64,000 nt of DNA from Ovis canadensis (GCF_042477335.2 NC_091263.1:66520501-66584500); one strand, 5' to 3'; positions 1 to 37,511 are shown, numbered from the stretch's first letter. The notes: generated by a model not told the origin, from the sequence alone. Made by a program: numbers and translations.

Positions 1-2124
1 TCAGGCTTTTGGCCTAGATGCAAAAACAGAATGTGAACAGTGAGGGAATTGGGTTGTTTGTGTGTGTGTATGTATGTGTGAAATAGAAATGTGTTAGTAT
101 ATGTTGTGTGGTATATGTCAGAGCTCTGGAAATAGTCCTCATTTATCTCTCACCTACTATGGTCTTCCCACACTGCCTGCACATGACTTCAAACAGGATT
201 ATTTTGGCCAGGGAATGCATTTTTTTCAAGTGTTTCATTTTAGGAGGCTTCCTTAAACAGCAGAGCTTTAGGAAACTGCCTGTGGAGATGTTTCCAGGTG
301 GGAAGATGAGGGTAAACAGCCCAGACTAAGTTACTGTTGCGCCTTCCATCAGCCCCTCCGTAAAGCCACCACGGTCATACCTGCGTGGGAGAAGGGTAGC
401 CACCAGCCATACGCATGTAACCCTGACCCGCCAAAAGCCCTCTTTCTGCCCAGAGAGAAATTCTGGGGTTACGACACAGATGAGTGGCTTGGAGCTACAC
501 AAGCCCCCATGTACACACAAACATGCCCCCTTTTGAGAACCAAAAGGCCATTGAGCGAGAACATCACAGCTACTTCTGCAGATGATCAGAGTTTAAATTT
601 TGCAGCAATTTAGTTCCATTTCACCCTCGTGAGGAGGGGTGTGTATGTCAGTGGTTTCTGAGACTTGTTGGCAGGGTCACTTCATTAGCAGTATTGACAC
701 CTGTGCTGCCCCAGGGGCAGATTGTGCGAGCGGGTAACAGGAGGAACTGTGTGGATGCTGGGTGGTCATGGATGGGCTTGTGCTGGCCACTGGGCATCCC
801 TGGGTGGGGCCTTGGGGCCAGCATGAGAAACAGCAGCACGTGGTTCCTCGATGTACCAGCCTCGTCTCAGTGGCTTTTAACTTAGTAAGAAGCAATTAAG
901 CTTTTTAAAACTTTTAATTGTAGACATTTTCAAACATATACAAAATTAGGAAAAAAATGGCAAAGTGAATTGGATGTCCTTTTTTACTCAGCATTTATTA
1001 TTTTTGTGGCCAGTCTTATCTATGTATGTTTATCTCCATTATTCTGAAGCCAGTTCTAGTTATATCTTTTATCTGCAAATATCCCAACATATAACTGTAA
1101 CAGATAACTCTAATATACATATGTATAGTATAAAACCCATAACATGTTAAACAAGTTTGCTTAATCAGGACACAAGTAAGGTGCATAGGTTGTGGTTGGT
1201 TGATTTGCCCCCTTGTAACCTTAGATGCCTCTTGCTGCACAAGCTCCTGGTTCATTTCTCTTTCTTCATGGTAACACTTTTCATGAGTAAAACTGAATGG
1301 CTTGTCCTAGACTTTGAGTTCTACTGAGGATATCCCCATGGTTTCACTTAAGATATTCCTTAGTCCCACATTTTTCTTCAGATTAATTCAGGCTTGGTTC
1401 TTTCTTTTACCCCCACATTTTTGCAGGACGTTCATAGGCAGTGGTGGTGTTTCTCTCAGGAGGCACATAATGTCTCACTCTTCTCTTCGTCTCTCCCTTC
1501 CTGATGCTGGTGGCTGTTCTTGCCCAAAACCCTGAGTTCAGCAAAGGTGCACTGTGTTGAAACTGGAATTCTCCCATCCCTTCTTCATTTGTTGGCTGGA
1601 ATGCATCTATAACGGAAAACTTGCCCTCATCAACTGTTCTTTCACTGAGGACTAGGCTTCACATTTGGAACACGGTCAAGAGCTGTGTGGGCTCCACATC
1701 CTGGCAAGAGCCTGGCCATGGCGAGTGACCTCTGTTGACCCCTCACAGGTCATCTCGGGTATGGTGCAAGATGAGCCTGCCACAGTTGCTGAGGACATGT
1801 GGTGGCCTGCTTTAGCAGCTGCCAGACCTGTGACTGGGAAGAGTGCACTTCCCCACGCTCCTGTTGAGCTGAAGCAGAGGCTGCCGTTTTGATAGTAGGA
1901 GGTACTCTGTAAATGATGATTGAGCACACGAAGCAGTTAGTATAGAGCTGACGCCCCTACAAGAGACAGCATGGAGAGGAGATGGAGCGAGGGGAGACAC
2001 GGGAAGGCTTTGGAAAAGGCGGCCTCTAAGCTGGACTTTGGACCATAAAGAGTGCTTGGGTTTGAACCTGACAGTACCCCTCTCTCTGAGTGAATCGCTT
2101 TTGTGTGTGTGTTTTTCTCCTCAG
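1..2124 (+). other. MAP4: MAP4 intron (5' part outside window)
   Basis: This stretch precedes the first recognisable MAP4 exon and ends in a polypyrimidine tract and TCAG acceptor at 2121-2124. I searched it for further tau-type repeat motifs (KCGS, KHxPGGG) in all frames and saw none, so the upstream repeat exons lie outside the window. It contains a GT-rich run near 58-80 and no ORF with recognisable protein similarity. Confidence 0.75.
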
Positions 2125-2206
2125 GTTCAGATTCAGAACAAGAAGGTAGACATCTCTAAGGTCTCCTCCAAGTGTGGGTCAAAGGCTAACATCAAGCACA
2201 AGCCTG
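2125..2206 (+). CDS. MAP4: MAP4 microtubule-binding repeat exon (tau R3-type, 82 bp)
   Basis: The exon encodes [19 protein letters not shown] followed by a KHKPG ending, a MAP2/tau/MAP4 microtubule-binding repeat. It is bounded by TCAG at 2121-2124 and a GTGAGT donor at 2207. Its length of 82 nt (27 codons plus one base) equals tau exon 11, the R3 exon, supporting shared exon structure across the family. The single cysteine in KCGS is the conserved repeat cysteine. The repeat binds along microtubule protofilaments and stabilises them in the cytoplasm. The sequence matches mammalian MAP4 as I know it. The gene continues upstream beyond the window edge. Confidence 0.96.
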
Positions 2207-3706
2207 GTGAGTGGTGCCTCCCTCATCCCAGGTTTCACCCCTGCGCCTCTGTCCTTTTTATTAAGGCTCCTAGAGCCACCCACACCCAGGGCACAGCAGT
2301 GAAAACAGCATAGTCCTCAGCCCCTGTCAGGGAGGGGCTTTATGGGCACTAACCTCTTCGTTGGAGGAGGAACAGTTTGTAAAGGCTGCCTTTTGCACGG
2401 GCAGAGTCTTGAGGCCCCACTGTGTCCACAGCACTGTTGACCTAGGCCTGTGGTAGAGGTGCTCTACCAGCTGAGACCCTTCTCAGCCTCCCTGATGCAT
2501 GTTCAGGAGCTGGGGCTGAAGGAGCTTTGGAAAATGGTGGCCAGGCCTTGCCTGTCAGATGCAGGAGCAGAGAATATTTCCAAGCAGTGAAGCATCAACC
2601 ACAGTTTCTACAAGGGACAGGAAGCCATTCAGCAATGCTGCCTCGGCCCATGGACTTGGATCTTGCTGCCACAGCAGTCCAGACTTTCCTTCCAGCAGCA
2701 CAGGCCTGGTGCCCCTGCAAAAACCTGTGGCAGCTGGCATGTTGTCTGGGCAGGGCCTGCGTTCTGGCTGTACCCGGAGTCTCGTGTGTCCTGGTCAAGA
2801 GTCTGCAGCAGACGTGGGGCAGAACCGCATCTGCAGTAGCAGACACACTGGCTGACAGCTCACCTTCAGTTTTCCATTCTATCTAGAAAACCCTCCCTTC
2901 CGAGGTAACTTCTTCCCTAGTGACACTGAGTGACTTGCGGTCCAGCTTTTACAGGGGCCAGAAGTCCAGTGGGTCGGATACCGGGAGAATTGGGCAGGAG
3001 GCTAGCTGACATGAGCAGAGAGGAGATGGGAGAGTAACGAAGGCTCAGGGGAAAGCCCAGCTGAGAGTCTGGGTGGCGTGAGAGCTCTCTGGCCCTTGCT
3101 TCCATGGCCGCACTCTGGCTGAGCTGCAAATGTTGCCCGCGTACAGATTGCCTTCCCTCCGCTCCCACCTCTCACCTTCTCTTCTTTTCACGACAGATTG
3201 GGTAAACTGTTTACCCAAACCATATGCCCATCCTGTCTTGCTGGTCACTCCTCTCCTCCAGTATCTGTGCTGGCAGGTAGAAATTGAGGATTCCAGGATC
3301 CTGACCCTGACCAGTAGGGTGTCCATGAGGCTGAAAGCGGGCTGGACTCCCATACTGCTGTCAGAGGGGGATGTCACTCCGCCAAGTGACCCCGAGGCAG
3401 GCGTGCATCTTGGCTCCTTCCAAGGCTCTCCTGGGGCTGCGGCAGGGCACGCACGGTGGTGGTAGGGTAACTTTCCTTCTCTCTGGCTGTGTGATGAAAG
3501 TGGCTCTGCCTGACCTGGAGAAGAGGAGCCCTGTTATGACAGATGGGTGCGCTGTGCCTCCACCCCCGTCCTCGGGGCCACCAGGAGCAGATTACATCTT
3601 CCCTGTTTGTCTCCTGGGTGCAGCCCAGTCCTTGGCCAGCCTCCTGGCTCTGCCTGTAGGGGTATTTTTCTGTCACCCATAATGACCCATTTCTTTTTGG
3701 TTCCAG
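2207..3706 (+). other. MAP4: MAP4 intron between repeat exons
   Basis: A GTGAGT donor at 2207 and TTCCAG acceptor at 3701-3706 bound this GC-rich intron. Several open frames of 60-120 codons exist on both strands but none resembles a protein, and I see no interspersed repeat that I can name. Confidence 0.85.
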
Positions 3707-3819
3707 GTGGAGGAGATGTCAAGATCGAAAGTCAGAAGCTGAACTTCAAAGAAAAGGCCCAGGCAAAGGTGGGATCCCTCGATAACGTGGGCCACCTGCC
3801 TGCAGGAGGTGCCGTGAAG
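3707..3819 (+). CDS. MAP4: MAP4 microtubule-binding repeat exon (tau R4-type, 113 bp)
   Basis: The exon completes the GGG of the previous repeat and encodes [20 protein letters not shown] followed by [14 protein letters not shown]. It is the counterpart of tau exon 12, which is also 113 nt. Here the conserved cysteine position is valine (KVGS), as tau R4 has KIGS. The acceptor is TTCCAG at 3701-3706 and the donor GT at 3820. The exon ends in phase 0 after lysine, so it can be joined in frame either to the acidic C-terminal exon at 5674 or to the tau-like exon at 6088. Confidence 0.96.
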
Positions 3820-5673
3820 GTAGTGCTTGGGTCCTGACGGGGCTGGAGGTGAGGGGTGGGCTTGTGCATCTGGAGTCTGGTCCCAGCCCATGGGCGCCTG
3901 TCACCGCCCCTCAGTCACTTCAGGAGTCATGTTTCACCCACTTCATTACTGTTCCCATCGTCAGTCATCCGTCCTGAGTGAGGCAGGAGAGGTGAAGAGG
4001 CCCCAGCCCAGTCAGCTCTCATCTGTCCAGCTGGAGACGGAACCTTCTCCTGAGAGCCATGGGCTGCCTTTGTGAGCCCATCTCGGCCGTTTTCAGAGGA
4101 GCAGAGCTGATGTGCAGGCCCCACTGAGGCCAGGGGTCAGTGGAGTGCAGTTCTCGCAGCCCCTCGCGAGAGGGCAGTGTGGTGCTCTGTGTCAGGCTTC
4201 CTTCCGGGCCTGCGAACGGGGTGGCGTGTTTTCAGCTGCCTGTGGCGGCAGGCCCGACATCCACCTCCTCAGGCCTGTACTGCCAGGCCCTGGAGAGTGC
4301 TCGGCTTGCTATCCTGGCTGGGCCTCTCCTGCCTTCCTCCCCTCTCTTCCCTCCCCTCCTTCCACAGTACTGTGAGACCCTTTGTCTGCCAGAGATTCTG
4401 TCCATGTTCCATGTCATCAGGCAGGGGATACGTAAGGGCAACGTCTTGAAGGCTTCCAAGCCTGAGGGTGGCTGCGCTGCCTCGGGGAAATGGGTGAGGA
4501 AGCGGGGATGTGAGCGGCGCTGTGGGCCTTCCTCCAGTGTCCGACCACCCCTCGCAAGCTCCATCCCAGCTTTGTCCTGGTCGCCCTCTGTGCTCCAGTT
4601 CAAGCCCCGACCGGCTCCCGTGACTGCTGGGGACCCTGGCTCTATCACAGACTCTGGGGTCGTGCTCCACACCTCATGAGGGGCCATTCTCTGGTCGCCC
4701 TCCCTGGGGCACTAACTTCAGTGTGGTCCCAGCCACGTGACAAGCACGTGCAGACCAGGGCTCACTTCCTGGGCCTTTCTGACCACCAGTCTTTTCTTTA
4801 TTCACATCATCTCCCTTTTTTTTTTAATCTTTTAACCACTTCTGGAACTATTTTTCTAGCACGGAGGCCATATCTTTCACTCTTCTAAGCAAGGACCACC
4901 CTGGAGCCTTCCGTTGTCACCTCTGGGCATTTGTGGCACAGGCGTACCAGCTCACCCAGTGCCCTGGGCCCCACCCCCCACCCCTAAAGCCCACTCTCTT
5001 CTGCTCTTGATTCACACTGGATATCCATGGTCCCCACAGTCCTTACTCTACCCTGAAGCTCTCCCGGCCCCTGTAGTCTCTTGGACACTTCCCTGGCTCC
5101 TTTTTGTCCCAGGCCCTGAAAGGGTGCCCAGCACAGAACAGGCCTGTGTCAGGGGTGAGTGAACAGTGATTAGCCAGGCAGGGAGTCTGTGGGGTCCCTC
5201 AGGTCCGAGGTGGTGGCCTGCACCCCACGGGAATGGGTCCAGCTCCCAGAGCTCCCTAGCCAAGCCCTGACCTGCAACTTGAGATCATTCCTTGGGGTTT
5301 TTTTTGCTAACAACCTGCTGTCATAGTTGTTTTGATCTGGCATCAGCCTTGTTAAAGAGCTGGGCTGTCATGTCAGAGGCTTCGTGAGGCTGCCCAGAGG
5401 AGGCTCCTGGAGTGTGTCCCTAGCCAGGTTGCACCCGCTTCCTGCCCCAGAGCCCACGCCTGGGTTCTTGCCGAGCATTGGGCCATTCAAACCAGGATTT
5501 GGCCTGTTGGGTTGGGGTAGGGGTGGGGAGTGCCTGGGCTCGACTCCCAGATGCGCTGCACGTTAGGCCGTCGAGGCAGTGGGGTGGGGGCAGTGTGTGG
5601 AACCCACCACCATCACCATCCCACTCCCTCCCCGACTGACCCTGCACTGTCTTCCCCACTGTTTCATTTGTAG
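3820..5673 (+). other. MAP4: MAP4 intron before C-terminal exon
   Basis: GC-rich intron bounded by GT at 3820 and TTTGTAG at 5667-5673. Open frames at 4140-4679 and on the opposite strand have no recognisable similarity and look like by-products of GC-rich composition. I see no exon or named repeat in it. Confidence 0.8.
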
Positions 5674-5863
5674 ACTGAGGGCGGTGGCAGCGAGGCCCCT
5701 CCGTGTCCAGGCCCCCCTGCTGGGGAGGAGCCGGCCCTCCCTGAGGCAGCGCCTGAAGCTGGCGCCCCCACTTCAGCCAGTGGCCTCAGTGGCCACGCCG
5801 CCCTGGCAGGGGGTGGTGACCAAAGGGAGGCCCAGACCTTGGACAGCCAGATCCAGGAGACAA
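5674..5863 (+). CDS. MAP4: MAP4 C-terminal acidic/proline-rich exon
   Basis: The exon follows lysine 3817-3819 in phase 0 and encodes [19 protein letters not shown], then an Ala/Glu/Pro-rich stretch ending in LDSQIQETS. This is the known C-terminal tail of mammalian MAP4 after the repeats. The acceptor is TTTGTAG and the donor GTAAGT at 5864. The last codon is split: A here and GC in the next exon, giving serine. The tail is acidic and unstructured, unlike the longer tau C-terminus. Confidence 0.95.
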
Positions 5864-5987
5864 GTAAGTGGCTGGGCTTGGCCTGAGGGCCAGCCAGGGG
5901 CCCTGCCACTGGCTGCACATTGAAACTCCTTTGTTTTCTGACTGGAGAGTGGCCTGAATTTTAACGAAGCAACCTTTTATTTTCCAG

Positions 5988-5995
5988 GCATCTAA
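5988..5995 (+). CDS. MAP4: MAP4 final coding codons and stop
   Basis: The TTTCCAG acceptor ending at 5987 joins the split serine codon to isoleucine and a TAA stop at 5993-5995, so the protein ends QETSI, the end of the standard mammalian MAP4. Everything downstream to the poly(A) sites is then 3' UTR for this isoform. Confidence 0.95.
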
Positions 5996-6087
5996 TGATG
6001 ACATTCTGGTCTCGTCTTCCGTCCCCCATGTCCCCCCTCTTGTCTCCCCTGTTACCCTCTCCCTTCCCTCCTCCCGTGTCACTGCAG

Positions 6088-6210
6088 ATTGAGACCTACA
6101 GGCTGACGTTCCGGGCAAACGCCAGGGCCCGCACCGATCACGGGGCCGACATTGTCTCCCGCCCGCCCTCACTTCCCTGGCGGCCCCAGCTCAGGCAGCC
6201 AGGCCCCTAG
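6088..6210 (+). CDS. MAP4: Alternative MAP4 terminal exon, tau R'-like
   Basis: A good acceptor (pyrimidine tract, CACTGCAG ending 6087) precedes a frame encoding IETYRLTFRANARARTDHGA then DIVSRPP and a stop at 6208-6210. This is clearly homologous to the tau R' segment [20 protein letters not shown]. Spliced to the phase-0 end of the exon at 3707-3819, it gives a MAP4 isoform with a tau-like C-terminus instead of the acidic QETSI tail. Human MAP4 isoforms with this ending exist to my knowledge. In the standard transcript the same bases are 3' UTR. Its use in this species is inferred. Confidence 0.8.
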   Translation: METYRLTFRANARARTDHGADIVSRPPSLPWRPQLRQPGP

Positions 6211-7474
6211 CTTCCCGCCCCAGGCTGCCCCCCAGCCTGTGGCTTGGGCCCCGGGCAGCCCTCTAGGCGACCCCTCCCTCCCTCCTTCCCTCCCTCGCTT
6301 GCCCAGGGCAGCAGCAGTTGCCCCCACACCCACGTTCCTTCCACTTCCTGCCCCAGGCCCAGCTCCCTGCTTGGCTTGCATCCTCACCACTTCGCACCAC
6401 TGCTCCACGGAGAAGGTTGGGTGGAAAATGGGGTGGGGAAGAATAAGTTTGGGATCTCCTGAGACCTGGGGTGTAGGGGCGAGCTGGATCCCAGCAATCC
6501 TCTTCATTTTGTTTGGGTTTTTTGGACCAAACCCAAGAGAAACTGACATACCCTCCCTCCTCGCTGGTCCTTCCAGAGGGAAGAGTGGAAGCAGACGTCC
6601 ACGTGGCGGCTGCTGTTATAACTGCATCCCCTGGAGCCTGCTAAGCCACGGCCTCTTCCTTTGACCCTACGATGGTGCCCACCGTGCAGGTGGTACCAGG
6701 CACCACTTGCTGCCCTCCCCGTTAGTCAGAGGCAGCGTTGCCTGTCCCCACTCCTCCCCATACCTGCCTAGCTGCTGTCACACTTTGTTTTCTTTTTTAA
6801 TAACCTAAAAACCAGTGGAGTAGTTTTGCAGGTTGAAGCCATGTCTAAATGAAAGTCCTCAGTAGGTGTTAAAGGAAACAGGGAGGGGAGATTCTGAAGC
6901 CTCCAGCCGGGGGGTCAGGTGTCAGGAGCTGCCCTGGCTTGGGCAGCTCAGGGCCCCAGCCCCGGAGATGGTGTGGGCAGGGCAGGCGTGGTGTGGGGGC
7001 TGTGGGCTGGAGAGCAGGCAGGGACCGCTAGGGGCTGGTCAGTGTGGACTGGTGGTTCTGGCATTTTGTGTGTATGCTGCTTTTCTAACCAAGAGGCTGG
7101 TTTTGGCATCTGTTTGTCTCATTCCCTGGGATCTGGTGGAAGACATAAAATTGGGACTGGAGAGGGCCACGGAGGTCAAATTCCTCCAAGCCTGCAGCCT
7201 AGGACACTGCCGGGGAGCCCGATGTGTCCAGCACGTGTGTGGATAGTGGGGAATCAAGGTTGGAAATTTAGAAACAAGGACATGCAGTGGGCCATCCAGG
7301 CTCCCTTGTAGCCTGACTGGAGGTGGGGAGAGGCGAGGCGAGCCCAGCCTGAGGAAGCGTGTCCCAGTTAGGCCTGGTCTTGGGATGGCTGCAATGATTA
7401 GCCCTGGGGATTATATTGACATGAAGATTCTTATTGCACTTGTATTTTTTTGTATTAAAGTTTGCATGGTTTCT

Positions 7475-7480
7475 AATAAA
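7475..7480 (+). terminator. MAP4: Proximal MAP4 poly(A) signal
   Basis: AATAAA, preceded by an ATTAAAG and followed by AT-rich sequence and a T/G-rich stretch, in the expected strand and about 1.5 kb after the stop codon. Cleavage would fall near 7495. Confidence 0.75.
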
Positions 7481-8238
7481 GGATTAAAATGTAACAGTTT
7501 GTAGTCAAATGGCCTGGGAGTCTCCAAGGCTTCTCCTCTGAAGAGTGTTTTCTGCAGTGCAGACTTGGCCCCTTACCCTCCCACCTCCTCCTCGGGCATC
7601 CCCTGGCGCTGAGAAGGTGGGGGGGGGGGCCCTCGAACTAGGCTTCATGCAGATTTGATGTCTGTATAGAGGGAGGGTGTCTGGGCTGGGAAGGTTCTCC
7701 CCGTTTCTGAGGTAGCATTTTCTCCAGAGAGGTTTGATACCACATCCTCAACTCCCCAAGCACCAGGGGTAGAAATTGCAGGGATCTTGTGGAAAAAGTA
7801 CTTCCAGAGCCAGAGGCCGTCCAGGGTGCTTCAGTAGCGCCAGGGACATCACAGTGTCCATGCTTTGTCTGCAGAAAGGGGTGAGGGAACTGGGAGGACA
7901 GTGGGAGGCAGGTGGCAGTGACATGTTGACGCTGAGGTGGGCAAGCTCTGGGTCTTTACTCCTTTGGCCAAAAGCAGGGGTGGGAGAGGTGACCCCCGTG
8001 GAGGGCCCTTGAGGGGGCGCTGGAGTGGTTAGTGTTCTGAAGGGTGGTCTGGTCACAGTTGCCTTGATGGGTCCCACCAGCCAGAGCAGCTAAGGCTGCC
8101 CCGACAGGTGGGCCCAGAGGCCCTGCGTGCTCTGCTCTGCAGCCATCGGGGCAGGGACGTTTCTGTGCTTCCCCATTTGCTTATGGCTCAGCCATTCCTC
8201 ATGTCAATCTGTGATTCTGTTGTAACGATTTCCAGAGT

Positions 8239-8244
8239 AAATAA
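8239..8244 (+). terminator. MAP4: Distal MAP4 poly(A) signal (candidate)
   Basis: A second AATAAA in a context running into AGCTCTTATGTCC. Its distance of about 480 bp from the opposing DHX30 signal matches the tail-to-tail arrangement known in human, so I take it as the long-3'UTR end of MAP4. Confidence 0.6.
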
Positions 8245-8724
8245 AGCTCTTATGTCCCAAACACGTAGGCCCTGTCTTCTGTGCGTCCTGGTCTCTACCC
8301 CTCCAGCTTGTGGCCCATCCCGTCGCTGTCCCTCTGCATCAAGGGACCGGTGTATGCCTTGTGGTCTTCACCTCACCACCTCCTCTGTGAGCCTATGGCT
8401 GTGACCGAGGGGTAGGATCTCCACGAGCCTTGGTTGCTTATGGAGCTATTCCCTACCCCACCCGCCTGCGCTGGGAGGTGGCAGCCACTGAATGCGGACG
8501 CACACGGTGGGCCCTGCCATACCTGCAAGGACAGTGCAGACCAGGCTGGTCTAAGCTCCTGAGGTGTGGGTTTTAAGCCCCTTCTTCTAAGACCTTGGGT
8601 CCCTCCCTTCTGAGCCTTCACACTTCTCGTGGTTTGGGGAGCATGGCCCCCAGCCCAGGGCGCGGAGGTCCTCCCTGAGAGAGGAGCCTCGCGGATAGCG
8701 ATGCTCACAAGGGATAAATAGAAC

Positions 8725-8730
8725 TTTATT
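8725..8730 (-). terminator. DHX30: DHX30 poly(A) signal
   Basis: TTTATT on the + strand reads AATAAA on the - strand, about 50 nt beyond the DHX30 stop codon at 8778-8780. This gives a very short 3' UTR of roughly 65-75 nt with cleavage near 8705-8712. Confidence 0.85.
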
Positions 8731-8777
8731 TTAAATAAACATTTTCATTCTGTACATGGCCCCAGCAGAGACGGGGC

Positions 8778-33831
<25,054 letters not shown>

Positions 33832-33858
33832 TTCTGGCCAGGAGGGAAAGCTGGAATC

Positions 33859-36800
33859 CTAAGAAGAAGGATGGCCGAAAAAAAGTGGTTAACATTCTTG
33901 GTTCAGGAACCATAGAGCTGATTTCAGTAACACAGAGAGCACTGTATAAAACACAAGAGAAATGAAGCTCTTCACTAATGAGCCCCAACTGCTTCCAGTC
34001 TTAAGGATGGAAGGGCCACCTCCACTATTAAGTAATTACACGTCTTTGCTTCTAATTGAGAGCTTCCTTCTTTTCTCTGTCCTAAACTCCACGATCCCTC
34101 CTAAACAGAAGGGGATGATTTCATCACGAGAGACACGTATTTCCACCTCATCACAATACCTGCAGTTATCCTGGGACGTGTGGGAAGAAAGGAAATCCTA
34201 CATGACCCCTTTTCTCATATGGCGTCAGGAAATGGGACTGATGATGGCCTTATGGACAAACTGGTGTACTGGGCTGTCAGAAAACCTAGTCAAGCCCCCA
34301 AGGAATGGCACTTCACTGACAGTATCAAAGAGTGATTCAAAACAAAAGGCTTTTCAAGGTGGAATCTCTATGAAATAACAAATGTTAAGTTAAAGTTCAA
34401 CTGCCGGCCAAAAACGTTGCTGCATTTCGCTCATTAGTACATTTAACTAGGAATATACCTAGAGACTCCAAAACACGAATGTACACAAAAGTAACACCTC
34501 TGGCGTAACAGTTTTGTTTTAAAAAACACTCCAACTCCACACTTACAGACTTACGGAGTTTTAACCACTGGACTGCCGGGAAGTCCCCACAGGTTTTAAT
34601 ACTGCACTACTCCTGTCTCAGTGCAGTAACCCTATGTGGCATTAGTTTAAAAACATCTAACACATTTTAGCAAATCACGATGATGTGCAAATCCAACGTG
34701 ACTGGGAGTCTAATGGTGCCTACACTCCTGCTCCTGCCTGCTATTCCCTCTCATTCTCAAATCGTGGGGGGGTGGGGGTGGAGGGCTGACCTGGGGACGA
34801 ATCTTTCAGGTCCATAGCAGGTCTGCCCTGATGGCCTCCTCTCCCCCAGGGATGCCGGAAATTTCAGCCGATAGGATATGGTAGCTCAGAGAGAAAACTT
34901 CAATACAATATCAACAATGATACAATTTACTTTAATTAGTTACATTCTATAGATTCTTTCTATCCAAATTAAAAGAAAAAAGGTGGAATTTGAGATTCTG
35001 ATTTTAAAGAAAATCTGAATATTATACAATCTAAAACATCTAAGTGATTGTTAATTGAAGAATCAATACTTTCTCGCTAAGACGTTTTCAGTTAATTTGC
35101 TTGTAAATAGACTTGGTTTTGCTTTCAAAAAGCCCTTGATCCTCTGTATGCCAACCAAGGCTCATATGACACTCTTTTCCTGTATCAGTCTTAAAGAATA
35201 TATATGATGAGATTCAAGATAGGATCTTTTAGAGATACTTCACAGGAAATTTCATAGAAATCTAAAAGAAAATTGCCTTCGCTGTTATACAGTATTATGT
35301 CAGAAACCTTTGTGGTTTAGAGTTTCTCTTAAATAATCTAGAGAAAAGTAAAACAATATTATGTCAAGATTTCTTGCATAATGAAACACCACCTAACTCC
35401 AGACAGAGTTTCTCTGAGATGATTCAAGGATAGAGAGAGAGTATAATTTTAAATGATACCCTTCTTCCAAGACAGTCACAAATGGATTTAACACATGCCT
35501 TTTGCTTCACAGTGTGGCTGAGCAGGAGAGCCACCACTGCTCTGTGTGTGTGACTAAATCAACTTACCTTACAAGAGCAGTGACAGTCTCTGATTTTGTA
35601 TCCTTTTGAACTGGAGCTGAATTCTCTCTTTGCTATTCCTCATCACGAGGCTGGGCCTCCTCCTGGGAAGTACAACGCTGGGTCACTAAAGTGATGGCCC
35701 CCACAGGGGAAGAAAGTTGTTCCGGACCATTGAAATTCATCTACTAACTCTAACACACAAGGACAAGTTTTGTTAGTGGCGTGAAACACACATGGTACAC
35801 TTTGCCCTCACTTCAGGACCAGCCATGACCCACTCTATACCCATCAAGTTGTGAGCTGTCCTATATCCGAACCTGTAAGATACCAAGAAATACAATGTCA
35901 TGGTAAAGAAGGATGTACAGTCCTGAAAGCATTTTCTGCAAGCCCAGAGCAAAACTTGCTTCAGTTTTGAGTTCGACTCCCCTATGACTATAATAGAAAC
36001 CTATCTAAGTTAGATAAAGAAGCTCTTTCAGGTTATGAAAACAAGACTGTTAAGTCCCATTTGTATTGGTAAAAGTACCATTTACAAAGTACTTCCACAG
36101 ATTTTATCTCACTTAATCTGTTTCCCCTGAGAAGGAAATGGAGGCAGATTTTCCCAGAGAAGTTTACACAACCTGCTCAGGATGCCATAACTGCCTCAGG
36201 GCAGAATGCAAATCGCGGTTAAGGCACTGAGCTCCTAAGTTTTCTATGCTTATACTATACTACTTACTTCCATGATGTCACGCTGTTGCCTACAAGGTCC
36301 ATGGTTCATTCTTTGAAGACTGTTTTATACTGACATCTTCAAAGGTTGAAAGAGGCAAGAAGGTCCACCTGATAAACTTTGGACCACAGTTCCACAAATT
36401 AAAACACTTTGAGAGTAAGTATCTTTTCAAGGTAAAGGGGTAATCTACACAGCAGAAAACACAACAAAGGGTGTATTTTATGCACCTAAAACGGCTACAT
36501 AGATAAAGAGCACTATGGAAATCCGAAATACTGTATCAGGGGGAAAAAAAATCTCCCTCCTGGAAACTCCAAGACTTAAGTGTAAATTATAAGATGTAGT
36601 CAAGACCCACAATGGCAGTGGAATTATCGCCTTCAAAGAAACTGCAAGGGAAGTCGTCAAACAATGTCTCATTTCGTTCTGACCAGTTCAGTTGCAACCA
36701 AAAACAGGTTGAGAATCTGCAACTGGCCATTTGCAGTCCACTTGCTAAAGTGTATGACAAGCCCCTGTGGATGGGGACTGCAAAGTGGACAAACTCCGCC

Positions 36801-37511
36801 TTGCAAAATCATAATTAAGGTGACCAGTGTTGCTACACGAGGACTAGCCAGACAGCATGCTAACGCCATACTCCTGGCTCAGGGGTTCTGAGGACTCCTG
36901 GGACTCCAGATCACTGCAAACAAAGGACCCAACATGCATTAGGTCTTCCCCTGCAAAATGGGGCAAGTCGCCACTAGCAAACAAAGAACATCTCACCCCT
37001 TGGCCTCCCCAAGTGACAAGGTCGGTGCAAAAGAGGGCAAACCAGGGGGGCCCGAATGCACCAGGCCTCCTTTTGGACGAACGGTCCAGGCGGCACGGGG
37101 GCAGACAAAGGTCCCAGGGCACTCCGGGGGCTTCCTCCAGGCCCTGCCTCGGGGAAACAGAGCATCCCCTGAGGCGGAGGCGTCGCTGCGCCAATCGAGC
37201 GGCTTCTCCAGCGGCCCCCGCGGTGCCCCTGGCTACGAGGCCCGCCCTGGCGGACCGGTCTGGCCCCCGCCCCCGCCCCGGCTCCATGGCAACGGCAGGC
37301 CGAGGCCTGGCTGCTCAAGGCTCGGCCCGGCCGGCTTCCCGGGCAGGCCTAGGATGCCCGGCCTGCTCCTCGGGCCCGCCCGCTTCTCCGCCCCACTCTC
37401 AGCCAAGCCGGCGGTCGGACCCGGACCCACTGCTCGCGCTGACCACCCCCGGCCGCGGGAAGCTCCTCGGGGGTGGGGGCACGAAAGGGGAGAATTAAAA
37501 GCCCAATTCAC
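33859..37511 (-). other. DHX30: DHX30 5' UTR intron
   Basis: 3.65 kb, AT-rich in the middle. A MIR-like fossil is likely near 36062-36150 and a short CHR-type end near 34560-34588. Otherwise nothing recognisable. Confidence 0.65.

Larger units (their letters stand above)
5996..8260 (+). other. MAP4: MAP4 3' untranslated region
   Basis: The terminal exon begins at 5988 and has no downstream donor that must be used. It is GC-rich and pyrimidine-rich near 6030-6080 and runs to an AATAAA at 7475-7480, or further to a second AATAAA at 8239-8244. In human the MAP4 3' end lies about 0.5 kb from the DHX30 3' end, which fits use of the distal site here. The exact cleavage positions are inferred. Confidence 0.75.

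Noticed and set aside
1-2124. Possible further MAP4 repeat exons
   Set aside because: No KCGS/PGGG-type repeat text in any frame; the upstream repeat exons must be outside the window.
4140-4679. 179-codon + frame in MAP4 intron
   Set aside because: No similarity, no splice logic with MAP4, and GC-rich context with open frames on both strands.
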